Shown: piece by piece, positions 11,801-22,063 of the stretch
Numbering within the stretch: the first letter of the stretch is position 1
How the letters are laid out: the number at the start of each line of letters is the position of its first letter
Assembly: GCF_035222375.1 (NCBI RefSeq)
Contig: NC_085891.1
Location: 1,550,001 to 1,614,000 of the forward strand
Length of the DNA: 64,000 bases
Direction of reading: 5' to 3'
Source: Podospora pseudocomata
Lineage: Eukaryota; Ascomycota; Sordariomycetes; Sordariales; Podosporaceae
Notes under the pieces: generated by a model
Told to the model about the DNA's origin: nothing
The model's input: the letters and a program-made list of their open reading frames with translations, nothing else
Databases searched by the model: none
Made by a program: the position numbers and the translations under genes

Positions 11801-13474
11801 AACCCGCGCGCCCCTTCCTTGCCCAACAGTTGTCCTTTCCCCCCAGAGAACTCTTTCCACACCAGAGCCCAACGAGACCCGCCATCGTTCATCGTTACTG
11901 CCCAACCTAACGCCATCCTTCCTCACTGGTTCTCTTTTTTATATACCTGAACACCTCACCGCTCCTCTCTGCCTCCACACAGAAACCACGCCAGTCTCCC
12001 CAAGACTCCATCACCACTTCTATCCCCACAGGACACTCTTCCTTCTGCCACTGGATCCTTCCCCAAGACGGACAAGACACGTTGGAAGCCTCCATTGCTG
12101 TCGTTGTCTAGAGAGCAGTCACAAGCTCACATCTTGCATTGCCGCATACTCTGCCTGCCGTCTGGAATGTCTGCCACGGTTATGCCCCGGACCACTGATA
12201 CCATGCCTGGCTACAACACCCACAATCTTGAACTGGACGAGGTTCACACCCCCTCGAGGTATATTACGCTTGTTTTCATTTGTTTCCTGGGAGGCCCATA
12301 GTGCTTTTTTTTTGGCTTTTCACATCATGTTGCGATACAAGTCATGTTTTTCCTTTTTCTATTTCTGCCTGTTCTTGAACATCTTGCCTTGGACCAGGTC
12401 TTGAGTGAGACGCCCCATGAGCATGGATCGATCAATCAATCTGGACATACGAGAGACTTTTGCAACCCAGGGACAGCGTTTCACAGACCGATTTCTTCCC
12501 AAGGACACAAACGTCACATGGATCGCCAACTGGATGCCCCGGATTTCATCTGCCATGGACTACTGCCACGGAGCTCTCGTCACAAACCTCTGGATGGATG
12601 GTGTCTCAGCCGAGTCACTCAGATCAGTCAGACTTGGCACTCGTGCTGGGTTGACTGCATCACTGTTACTTTTACACAAGCTTTTCGAAGCTCAATCAGT
12701 AAGTCTCGGACACAGTTCGCCAACATTTCGACAAGCCGCTTGAGGGATCTTGCCATGCGGACTTCGACACTCTTTTCGGACAGCAACAGGACGACAACAT
12801 GGAGATGGCTTTCTCTTTCTTCTTTCTCTCAGGACCACAGGACTTGAAAAAGAACAGGTTTCGCAGACAGGACTTGCGCACTGGAATTTCCCGGACACTG
12901 GATTCATCTTATGGACAACTTTCTTTTGCCAGCGAGGACCTTCAACTTCATGCAATCACAAGTCGCTGACTTGTGCATGGCTTCTCTTCGAACACACCTT
13001 GGGCACCTTTCTGGACTTGCTTTTTCTTCCCTCTCTGGATCATCGACGAGGATTTTTCCCTGGACTTCCCTGGACCTTCTGTCACCACACTGCTATCGAC
13101 ACCCGGACATGTCTTGCTCAGCTCAGAGTGGAGGAAAACAAGATTGATGAGAAATACTGTCTCTTGATCCTCTTCTTCTGTAGCTTGACTAGATCTCTTC
13201 GCCAACAACAGCCAAGGATTTTCTCTGGTTTTCTTTTCGCACCGGTTTCGCTTTGCTTTTTCTTCAACCTGGATTCACTTTGCTCCTCGTGACGCGACCG
13301 GATTCTCAACCTGGCTCCAGGCCAGCAGCCTTGATGTGAAACTTCTTTCTCCATGGATTCCCGGATAGTGTTGCTCTTTGAGAACGCTCAATTGGTCTGT
13401 AGCTACCTCTGTGACAAATGTAGATAGCTCTCACTAACATAGCTCGTTTGCAGGATACAAAGTTGTGCCATTTG
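11800..13474 (+). promoter_or_regulatory. Long pyrimidine-rich leader/promoter of the C2H2 gene
   Basis: From about 11,800 the plus strand becomes C/T-rich, as fungal transcription-start regions often are. Near 12,840-13,110 the motif GGAC or TGGA recurs many times. A textbook intron end is visible at 13425-13454 (CACTAAC branch, then TTTGCAG), so the 5' UTR is probably spliced. At 12167-12258 an ATG-initiated stretch of 30 codons ends in a GTATAT donor. It could be a leader exon or an alternative N-terminal exon, but its phase does not match the acceptor at 13454. Confidence 0.45.
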
Positions 13475-13555
13475 ATGCCTCAGTTTCTTTTTGGTCACAT
13501 TTCCTTTCTACATTTTCTTTTCTCTCTACAAGACGACAACGACATGGTGGAATGA
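13475..13555 (+). promoter_or_regulatory. uORF overlapping the main start codon
   Basis: A 26-codon upstream frame starts 20 bases after the inferred 5'-UTR intron acceptor. Its stop codon overlaps the main ATG in the tetranucleotide ATGA (13552-13555). A second ATG in the same small frame lies at 13544. This geometry suggests that translation of the C2H2 factor depends on leaky scanning or termination-reinitiation. Confidence 0.5.
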
Positions 13556-15339
13556 ACAGCACACTAACCATTTGCTCCAGCGACTATAGCTACAGTGCTC
13601 AGCCCAACATGCTTTCCTCATCTGCCTCTGGAATCTTTTCTTTTTGTCAAACAGGACCAGCCGACCTTTCTGGCTCGGCTTGGGACACGACAGTTGAAGG
13701 ACCACAGAACTTTCCTGAGTTTACGGATGCCACGGATTACTATGCTGGAGAAGCCGAGGACTCTTTCTTGCCATTTGGCCAAATCACCCCAAAACCGGAC
13801 CAAGATGACTTCCACGCCCGCTGGGCTCCTTCCGACAACAAGGCCCTGAAGGCTGAGCCCATGCGCAGAGGCACCTCGCGCAGCTCCACTGGGAGCCTCA
13901 AGAACAGAAACACAAAGCCTTCTGCCACTTCGGTCAAGAAGACCAGGTCAAGAGTACAGTCCATCCTCACACAGACATCATCACAGATGTCCAAGCTTGA
14001 CATGGCTGGTGCCCCCTACTCGGATGGTCCTGCTGTTGCCGCTGGCCGGATCATGGATGTGCAGCAATACCTTGCTCAGGATCTCGACACTCTTTCCGTC
14101 AGCGGTGCTGGCTACTACCCCATGATGGGTTTCCCGGATGGCTTGACCTACAGCAACGACTTGGCCCCCATGGCCCAGCACGTGAACCCCCAAATCTTTG
14201 ATGCCGGTCTCATCAGCCACTCTCCTCACTCTTGGGGCTCGCTGAGCCCTGTTGACTCCCGCCTGTCTTCCCCTGGTCTCGGCGATGGTGCCGAAGACTT
14301 GTGGTCTGCTGTCCCTTCTGCCTCGTCTCCTGGCGAGAGCCAGAGCTCCAACTCGCCTGTTCTGCCTGGCCAGTCACCAAGGTATGTTGCGACTACAAAC
14401 GCGGCTGAGCTCGGTGCATTGTCTCACACCAGTGATTTCAGGATGAGCCGGAAAATGGATGGCCAGTATGTGACATCTGACGATCTTCACCTTGTTCCCA
14501 CCATGGGTGAGGATGCTTTTGCCCTCCCTCCTGCCTTTGGCGCCCGCCGCATGAGCGGCGAAGGTGAGTCTGCTCGGGACCATTATCTCTACAAGAATGC
14601 GTACCCCCACGCGGACGGACTTTTCCACTGCCCCTGGGAGGGCCAGCCGAGCTGCAACCACAAGCCCGAGAAGCTCAAGTGCAACTACGAGTAAGCACCA
14701 TTTGTTTGACTCTTGTGATCCATTCCATCAGCTAACCACTCTCTCACCAACAGCAAGTTTGTTGACTCCCACCTCAAGCCCTACCGCTGCAAGGTTGAGG
14801 GTTGCCAGAACGCCCGCTTTTCTTCCACTGCTTGCCTCCTCCGACATGAGCGTGAGGCCCACGCGATGCATGGCCATGGTGAGAAGCCCTACCTGTGCAC
14901 CTATGAGGGCTGCGAGCGCTCCGTTGCCGGCCACGGATTCCCCAGACAATGGAACCTCAGGGACCACATGAGGCGCGTCCACAATGACAACGGCACCACC
15001 GCTCAGGCTGCTTCCCCTCCCGCCTCTGGCGCCACCACCTCTACCCGTGGCCGCAAGAGAAAGAGCGATGTTCAGGAGAAGCCCGCCCAGGAGAAGACCA
15101 GCTCCCGCAAGTCCAAGTCTGAGGCTTCCAAGCCCGTCGAGCCCCCCGTCAACCTCGAGATCACCCAATGGTGGGAGCACCAGAGAGCTCTCCAGGACCT
15201 CGTTTCCGCTGGCTACCAGCCCGACGACATCCAGACCTTCCATTACATCAAGGAGGCTCAGGACCACTTGACCGCCATGGACAGGATCACCCACAACCTC
15301 ACCGCTAAGCCCGAGGTCCGCCGCGGTTGGAGGAATTGA
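13552..15339 (+). CDS. C2H2 zinc-finger transcription factor
   Basis: Two exons, 13552-14690 and 14754-15339, encode 574 residues. The intron has a GTAAGC donor, a GCTAAC branch and a CAACAG acceptor, and falls inside the zinc-finger region. Residues 1-340 are Ser/Pro/Gly-rich and acidic, as in activation regions. Then come an atypical Cys/His element (CPWEGQPSCNHK) and two clear C2H2 fingers. The first is C-x4-C with H-x4-H and contains TACLLRHE. The second starts YLCTYEGC and ends DHMRRVH. A lysine-rich, nuclear-localisation-like patch (GRKRK) and a charged, helical C-terminus follow. The layout matches fungal developmental or stress regulators, but I do not assign an orthologue. An alternative N-terminus from 12167 is possible. 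The long leader and the overlapping uORF point to translational control. Confidence 0.85.
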
Positions 15340-16254
15340 GCGATTGTGAGTTCTCACTGCGAGATCTTCGAGCCAGCCATGTGACTCTCCCCACGCCGCG
15401 CCGAGTGCGCCGGTTTGATGTGGAAACAAGGTCAGACACATCGCCCTGGACTTCAACCCCCACGGATCAGGATCTCCGAGCATGCCTGCCAATCGGTGTA
15501 CCTCTTTCACCCCCTATGCTTTCTTTCCTTTTTCCTTGTTTGGGTACGGGCGGACTTGATTGAATTTGACAAAAAATGGAAAAAGACCAAAAACATGGGA
15601 CAGTCTCTTTTGAGGCAATTGGGAGGATAGACCTTTTATGGATTATGACTTATGATTTACGAAGATATGACGGGGGCTTTGGATATCGGATTGGGAAACC
15701 TCAGATAGAACATTTTTCGTGTTGGCTACATGGGCCACACAGACTCAGACACCACGACGGACAGCATTTCTTTTGTCATATTTTCCTTTTGTTTATGAGA
15801 TACGGGAGATACGGGATATGAACACGCGGGTTTTTTTTTCTTTTTGGTTATGGAGTTTAAAAGAAAGGATTTGGGATTGTTTTTCTGGAATACATAGCGC
15901 AAAGCGAGAACTTGTTTATCAAGGATTTTTTGGATTACCGGTTATGGGTGTTGTTTGACATGAAAAAAAAAATTGGGAGATTTGATGAAAAGGATATGAT
16001 GACGACCTGGCGTTTTGTTTTTTGAAGGGATTTGTAGAAAAGTTATTATAGACTTGGGATAGATTTGTGTGCTTGTTTGTTTGTAGTTTAGTTTTGCCTT
16101 CGTTGTATATATTTTGGCAATGTTGGATACCGCCTGTTGTATATTGTATATTGTTTAGCAGCACATAGCGTTGGATGGTATAGGATGGCATGGGATGGAA
16201 TAGGAAAAGGCAAAAGCTCATGGCTGTTTGTGTCTGTCTGTTTGTCTTGACTAC

Positions 16255-16290
<36 letters not shown>

Positions 16291-16442
16291 TGTTGCCTAT
16301 CAATGAATTGTTGCTTTCCTGTTTCTTTTCCGGTCGTGTGTTTCTCTATCTACCTCCCTCCTGCTCATTTTCCTCCTCTGTCCGTCAATCTCAACTTTTG
16401 CATCTCTCATCCTCGCTGGGATGGGGTTGAGTTTGCGCGATC
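15340..16442. other. 3' region between convergent genes
   Basis: This lies between the end of the C2H2 gene and the end of the minus-strand hydrolase gene, so it should contain two 3' UTRs. From 15,540 to 16,100 the plus strand is T-rich and purine-interrupted. A TG microsatellite lies at 16257-16286. No gene is supported. Confidence 0.5.
16257..16286. repeat. (TG)n microsatellite
   Basis: About fifteen uninterrupted TG dinucleotides lie in the intergenic 3' region. Confidence 0.95.
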
Positions 16443-17223
16443 TCAAAGAGGCAAGTCAGCCTCCCCGGGGATCAAAGTCCCGTTCTCGACGGCGGCACGG
16501 TGGCCGCGGGCGAGCATCCCGTAGACGGGCATGTACGTGTCCAGCCAGGGGAGGATCTCCTTTGCGCCGGGGGAGGAGCGCCAGTCCCTCATCAGGTCGC
16601 AGACGATGCTGAAAAGGGAGACGACGTTGACGCCGGCGCGCATCATCTGATCATTGGCGAGGTCGCGGATCTCTTTTGTGACGGTGCCCGAGGCTTCCTG
16701 GTTGGCCCAGACGGAGTACCCCTCTGCGCGGAGAGAGCGAGCCAAGAAGGCGGTGCAGACATCTGTGACGATGCCGGCGAGGATGATCTGCTTCTTGCCT
16801 GTGGCCTTGACCGCGGCGCGGAACTCGGGGGAGTCCCAGGCGTTTACTTCTCCTTGGCGGGCGATGACGGGGGCCGTGGGGTACATATCGAGGATTTCTT
16901 GGGGGAGGGGGCCGTTGGGGCCGGTGGAGGCCGAGGTGGTGAGGATTACGGGGAGGGTGGGGAAGGCAAGGCCTAGGGCGGAGTGGGCGAGCATGTTTTG
17001 TTTGAAGAGGGTTGGGTCTGGGGGGGTTAATAAGGGGTGTGAGAAGGGGAAGGGGGAAAGGGGGGAACATACCGTAGTCACGGGCGAGATTGTAAAGGCC
17101 TTCTTGGAGGTCGACGATGATGAGGAGGGAGTCGTTTTTGTTGAGGCGTTCCCAGGGGAAGGACGAGTCGGCCAGGATGGGGAGGGCCGTGAGGGCGGTT
17201 GTGAGAAGGGTGGTGAACTTCAT
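16443..17223 (-). CDS. Isochorismatase-family cysteine hydrolase, probably secreted
   Basis: Two exons, 17223-17073 and 17017-16443, encode 241 residues. The intron runs GTATGT to CCCAG with an ATTAAC branch. Residues 1-18 form a signal peptide (MKFTTLLTTALTALPILA). The isochorismatase-fold landmarks follow: the aspartate in LLIIVDLQEG near residue 37, NAWDSPEF, the KATGKK segment before a beta strand, and the nucleophilic cysteine in GIVTDVC near residue 157. The order and spacing resemble the YcaC-like branch, whose members hydrolyse unknown small amides. Length is normal for the family. The natural substrate is unknown, and true isochorismatase activity should not be assumed. The signal peptide suggests action outside the cell or in the endomembrane system. 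The GGTGAT repeat lies about 50 bp upstream of the start. Confidence 0.88.
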
Positions 17224-17271
17224 TGTGAGATGGTCAAGGTGAAATCACTGGTGAGAAGGTTGATGAGGAGA

Positions 17272-17297
17272 TGGTGATGGTGATGGTGATGGTGATG
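17272..17297. repeat. (GGTGAT)n microsatellite
   Basis: About four GGTGAT units lie just upstream of the hydrolase start codon, in what should be its leader or core promoter. Confidence 0.85.
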
Positions 17298-17299
17298 AA

Positions 17300-18845
17300 A
17301 GTGAGTGATTGATATTTTGGCTGTACCAACTCCTTTTATAATGAACTTCATCCCCAAGATCTCCGCAGGACTCTCGATATCCTGAATTTCTTTCCTCATT
17401 ATCGTCCCGCGCCTTGCCTCCCGGATTATCGTTGTTGACCGCCACAAGCATCTTGACAAGCACCGTCTAATCACTTGATCAGCATCCCGTCAGTGCCCAG
17501 GTCATCATGGGTCACATCGACTAGACAGCATCGAGTCCGTGATGACTAGAACCGCGGCCTTGAACACCGAAATCAGCACTCCACCGAGAGTCCAGCCCGC
17601 GGAAGGATGATGTCGATGGCTTCAATATCCACCACGTTGTTCGTGTTGTTGCTATGTCCTGACTAAGGCACTGCCTGCCCGATGCAACGTACAGCTAGTT
17701 GACTGCATTGTCAGCCGGGACTAAGGATTGGATAATTGTGTGTAACGCGGATTGCTGATTCAGCGCCTGCAAGTTGAAGTGATGGTTCGCTTCGCGAGGA
17801 TAGCTTGGCTGGTAGAGGTTTAGTAAGCTAGAATATCACACACAAAATATACCTTAGGTATGAGGGGGAAGTTGGGGAATAGCCAAGATGGAGGTAGATT
17901 GGAGATCTCCGTGCCGCCTCAGATCCAGATCGCATCACATCATCTCTGAGAGGTTGATGATGGGATTCTTGAAATCCACGTCAGCTCAACTTAATCATGT
18001 TTAACCGCACCCAATGGCCTGGAGCGCGCTAAAATGGGCCGCCAAACGGCCAGCGGCGGGATGGCAGGTGTAGCGTGACAGCCGGTGAATCACCTCAACG
18101 CCAGCCCGTCCACCTTGAACATAGCGTGCCCCCACTTTGACTTGTGTTTCCGTCTGGGGAAGGAAGGTCAGAGCTTCTTGTTTCCACCGTCGATAAGGCA
18201 GAGGAGGGATCATCCCAACTGACTTATTCACCTTTATTTAGGAGACAGGATTGCGGCGAATGTTCAACTTCAACTTCTGCGACATGTGTAACCTGTAACA
18301 AATCCTCAGACGGAGCTGAAGGGCTCTAACAACATGATATCTGAGACCTGTTAGTGGAGGGGTTTGCTTTGGCCCCCCCCCCACCCCGCCCAGCCCTTGC
18401 AGTAGCGAACGGTCTGGAACCAAGACAGGGAAAACAGCAGCTGCCCTTGTCAATGACTTGCACTAACAGATGCGCCCCTCACTTCCGTATCAAGATGCTA
18501 TCGAGGCTGTAAGGCGGGAAGAGAACCCCTGCCGCCACACTCGTTTTGGATGCCGGCATGGGCGAGGCGACGCGCCGAGAAAAGAATAGATCTTCCGTTC
18601 GAGGGGCAGGAGATGCTGGTAAAGCTGGCCTCAACCTCCGTTCAGAGGGATGGAATGTTTCTTTCCCTTTTTTCTCCAACTTGAGTCGTCTTGCCCTGTT
18701 TTTTGTCTGAGAAGGGTTGTTGCCGATTGATATTTGGCGAACACTGCTGGACAAGTGGCCAGAAGTTTTATTTCCTTCGCTGACTTGAGGTTTTTGAAAC
18801 TGCTGGTTTGTTGCAATTGGGTTGTTTACTTCGCGATACATCACC
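17300..18845. other. Divergent intergenic region
   Basis: This 1.5 kb lies between two divergently transcribed genes, so it probably contains both promoters. A C10-type tract lies near 18373-18390. Short open frames look random. No RNA gene is recognised. Confidence 0.45.
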
Positions 18846-20297
18846 ATGAGGTTATTACACCGACTCTCGGAGCTGTCAGTTCTGGCCAGCTTGGTTCTGG
18901 CCCACGAAGGTCATAATTATGACCACCATCACCACCCTGATCACAGTCATGATCACGAAGATTTGGGGGCAGTCAAGATCTGCGGGGACGGTGGCTCTCT
19001 CACCGGTGGATGTCAAGATGGCCTAGGAAGCATGGGTGCGGCCGACGAGAAGGAGTTCCTCTGGAAGGAAAACGACACCGCCCAAAAGCCTGTTACCTCA
19101 ACAGACGATGACAGCAAGCCAAAAGGGTATCCCTGGACCCATACCACACCATGCTTCACCAGCCCCCAACCCGACACCTCCATCTGCGTCTTCACAGACA
19201 ACAACTTTGCCAACGGCAGGGGAGCCTCCTTCATCACCACCCCCCGCCGCGCTGAGTATCTAGCCACCACCCCAGCCTTTGTCGACCAGGACCTCGTGAA
19301 GAATATCAACCAAGACCTCCACCGCACCGCTCCTTCCAAATACGAGAAGCACCAGATCCCCGGCAAGGGCATGGGCCTCATCGCCAAAGTGCACATCCAC
19401 CGCGGAGACCTCATCATGGCCAACACACCCTCCTTGATGATCGACTACCGCGCCTTTGAGGACCTCCCCAAGGAAGAATACCGCCAACTTCAAGCCGCAG
19501 CCGTGGACCAGCTCCCCGACCTCCACCGCGAGCACATCATGGCCCTCTCCACCCACGACGGCATCGAGCGCACCCACATCGAACGCATAGACAAAATCTG
19601 CTCTACCAACGCCTTCGACATCGACCCCGACAGCGACGACGAGACCCAGGACCACGGGTTCTATGTCGTCTTCCCCGAGATCGCAAGGATGAACCACGAC
19701 TGCCGCCCCAACGCGGATTACTACTTTGATCACGAGACGCTAACCCAGTACATCCACGCCATCCGTGACATTAGCCCCGGGGAGGAGCTCACCCTCTCGT
19801 ACATCAATCCCATTATGAAGAAGCGCGCGCGCAACAAGAAGCTGAACCGGATTTGGGGGTTCCAGTGTGCTTGCCCGTTGTGCACAAAGGAACAGGCGCA
19901 GGTCGAGGCGTCGGATGTTAGGATCCACCAGATCAAGGAGCTGGTTGGGGAGTTTAGCGATTGGAGCTCGGATAGCAAGGCGACGCCGCAGTTGGCGGAG
20001 CTGGTGTTGAGTCTGTATGAGCAGGAGAAGCTTTGGGGGAGCATGTATGAGGCGTATACTTGGTTGGCGCTCGAGTATAACGCTGTTGGGGAGCCGTGGA
20101 CGGCGGTGAAGTGGGCGAATAGGGCGGTCGAGTGGGGGATTCCGGTCGTAGGACCCAAAGATGGGGATATAGAGCAGATGAGGAGGCTGATCAAGGACCC
20201 GTGGGCGCATTGGAGTTGGTTGAAGAGGGTCAAGGTTAGAGGGGGGTGGGGGAAGGGGAGTGAGAGGGAGGGGGATGGGGATGATGATGAGGAGTAG
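18846..20297 (+). CDS. SET-domain protein with N-terminal signal peptide
   Basis: An intronless frame of 483 residues. I take the ATG at 18846 (ACCATGAGG); no ATG lies upstream in frame. Residues 1-19 look like a signal peptide, followed by a histidine-rich stretch around residues 20-38 and a region of about 100 residues with no recognised domain. The SET domain spans roughly residues 175-325: KGMGLIAK at its start, RMNHDCRPNADYYF carrying the NHxC signature, then GEELTLSYI. A post-SET-like cysteine motif (FQCACPLC) follows. The last 130 residues are helical. SET proteins usually methylate lysines using S-adenosylmethionine. A signal peptide is at odds with a nuclear histone role and suggests a secretory, vacuolar or other target. 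Coding-strand composition changes sharply near 19,800. Confidence 0.85.
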   Translation: MRLLHRLSELSVLASLVLAHEGHNYDHHHHPDHSHDHEDLGAVKICGDGGSLTGGCQDGLGSMGAADEKEFLWKENDTAQKPVTSTDDDSKPKGYPWTHTTPCFTSPQPDTSICVFTDNNFANGRGASFITTPRRAEYLATTPAFVDQDLVKNINQDLHRTAPSKYEKHQIPGKGMGLIAKVHIHRGDLIMANTPSLMIDYRAFEDLPKEEYRQLQAAAVDQLPDLHREHIMALSTHDGIERTHIERIDKICSTNAFDIDPDSDDETQDHGFYVVFPEIARMNHDCRPNADYYFDHETLTQYIHAIRDISPGEELTLSYINPIMKKRARNKKLNRIWGFQCACPLCTKEQAQVEASDVRIHQIKELVGEFSDWSSDSKATPQLAELVLSLYEQEKLWGSMYEAYTWLALEYNAVGEPWTAVKWANRAVEWGIPVVGPKDGDIEQMRRLIKDPWAHWSWLKRVKVRGGWGKGSEREGDGDDDEE

Positions 20298-22063
20298 GAG
20301 GGTGAGGATGGTTGGGTATGGTATAGGCGTTTGGGACTGTTTTCTTTTATTGGCTTGGAGCTCGAATAGGGAAAAAAATACGAGTTGTGGTAGTGATGAA
20401 TGCAATTGTCTTTTGGATCGTCAGGACAGACAGGAGCACAGTATATATATTAGGTCCCGCACGCCACTCTCAACAGCAGCTTGAGCATCTTGATCAGGGC
20501 TCCCTTGTGGTCAGGACAAATGGTTAAGTTGTAAGAGCCGCTGTTGCCGCCCACCGCCCCCCGCCGGGGGCTTGCAACCGATAGCCCCCGAGTTTGATCC
20601 GGAGTAAAACCATCGAGGTTTTCGTAACCGGCCACCCTTTCCAATAACGGTTGGGAGGTTGGCCGGCAAGCTTTTGCTGTCTCTTTCGACTTTTCTTTTT
20701 GCTTTCTGCCTTCTTGATCTTGGTCTGGACGAGTAGACCATCAAGCTTGCTGCTCTGGTCCTTGTTGGTCCCCTTTATTCCTACTTTATGTCGAACTGAA
20801 GAGCTGTGAGAGCCAGCGCAAGCAATATGGAAGGCATCTCACAGTCAACATTCTGAGCTCCACCTTCGGGGAGGGAAGGAGCGGTGGTCAGATGCTGGTT
20901 TTCGGGGAGCAAATGGCAGGTACTCGAGTAGCACTTTCCCTAAATATGACCCAGCATTCAATCGATATCTTCATATTCCCCTCACTCTGGCCTGCCTCAT
21001 TGCTTGGTTCATAGCTCACGCATCACCCATCTGAAGCCTCCCCTGAATCTTCTCTCACATATCGATCACATTTATGATCCAACAACCCCATACCAACCAC
21101 CCTCCCTCATAAACCAGCACCTCACCAACCGAATCTCCCCATCTTATACCCATCCCATTATGCAATCCGTAGCCGCGACCGCGTCTACAACCAACAGCGA
21201 CCTCCCAAGCGGCACAAACAAAAACAATAGATATTTACCCGCTCGTCTCTGCCACCTCCCGAACACCCACCCTCCTCGGGTATATATGCACAGTATCTTG
21301 CATATGCAATGACCCTTGTGCATCGTCTGTATGTGTGTACGTATGCAAGCGCAAGATATGCACTGTGACACACACGCCCACACTCGCATCTCACACCGCA
21401 TCAGATGTTCATCACACACTTTCTCTTGAGAAATTATTCAAAATGGCACAGAATAACGACAGAGCAAACATTGCCGTTCTGACCTTTCCGATATCGCTGG
21501 GCTTGTTTGGGTATGGACTGGGAGTCGAGTATAGGGGTAATTTGGGGAGACGGGATCTTATCAGTGACTTAGGAAACATGCTCACTATCACCGAGGTTGG
21601 CATTTTGGCAGCATTGTTCTCATTGCTGATGTCCTCATCCAAAGTGTATGTATGTATCTCCTCCACTCCCGACAACCTATCTGTCTCATTAAACAAAAAT
21701 CCAAGTCCATCATCATACCCCATGTCTATCCCTCTCTTCTATGATCCAGCTTCAAAACGATTCGATTCAGGGACAAAGCCTCGAAACACAAATAACCAAA
21801 GAAAAAACTGCAAAAAATAATGTCTCGACCTGTAAATATTCCATGCCTAGCGTCTTTTTTCTCTATGACTGACTCTCTTCTGCTCTTGTGAACGAGCGCC
21901 TTCTGTTCTTTTGCTTTTGAAGATTATTTTACGCCCCAATTCGCCATGAAAAAAAAAAAAACCCATTAAACAGACGCCCACCCCTTTCAAATCAAGAAAC
22001 GCTCAAAAGTAAAACACATCAAGTAAAGCAATGCCCGCTCCCAAATCCTAAAATGCCCAAACC
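20298..22063. other. Intergenic region
   Basis: This holds the 3' ends of the SET gene and of the glutamate dehydrogenase gene. A GC-rich potential hairpin (CCCCCCGCCGGGGG) lies near 20554-20568. One weak coding candidate at 21443-21820 is listed separately. Nothing else is supported. Confidence 0.45.
21443..21820 (+). CDS. Weak candidate small membrane protein
   Basis: An ATG in good context (CAAAATGGCA) opens 125 codons. The first 70 residues look protein-like, with two hydrophobic stretches (residues about 10-26 and 52-64) separated by a charged loop. A GTGTATGT sequence follows as a possible donor, after which the frame becomes low-quality (Ser/Asn/Lys-rich). There is no recognisable family. 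It may be the first exon of a small gene or a chance frame. Confidence 0.25.
   Translation: MAQNNDRANIAVLTFPISLGLFGYGLGVEYRGNLGRRDLISDLGNMLTITEVGILAALFSLLMSSSKVYVCISSTPDNLSVSLNKNPSPSSYPMSIPLFYDPASKRFDSGTKPRNTNNQRKNCKK

Noticed and set aside
11517-12404. 295-codon frame in the C2H2 leader
   Set aside because: Ser/Thr/Pro/Arg-rich composition mirrors the pyrimidine-rich DNA. It has no domain and no conserved-looking block.
20540-20640. GC-rich hairpin considered as a tRNA or terminator
   Set aside because: No A or B box, no acceptor stem pairing, and fungal genes do not use such terminators.
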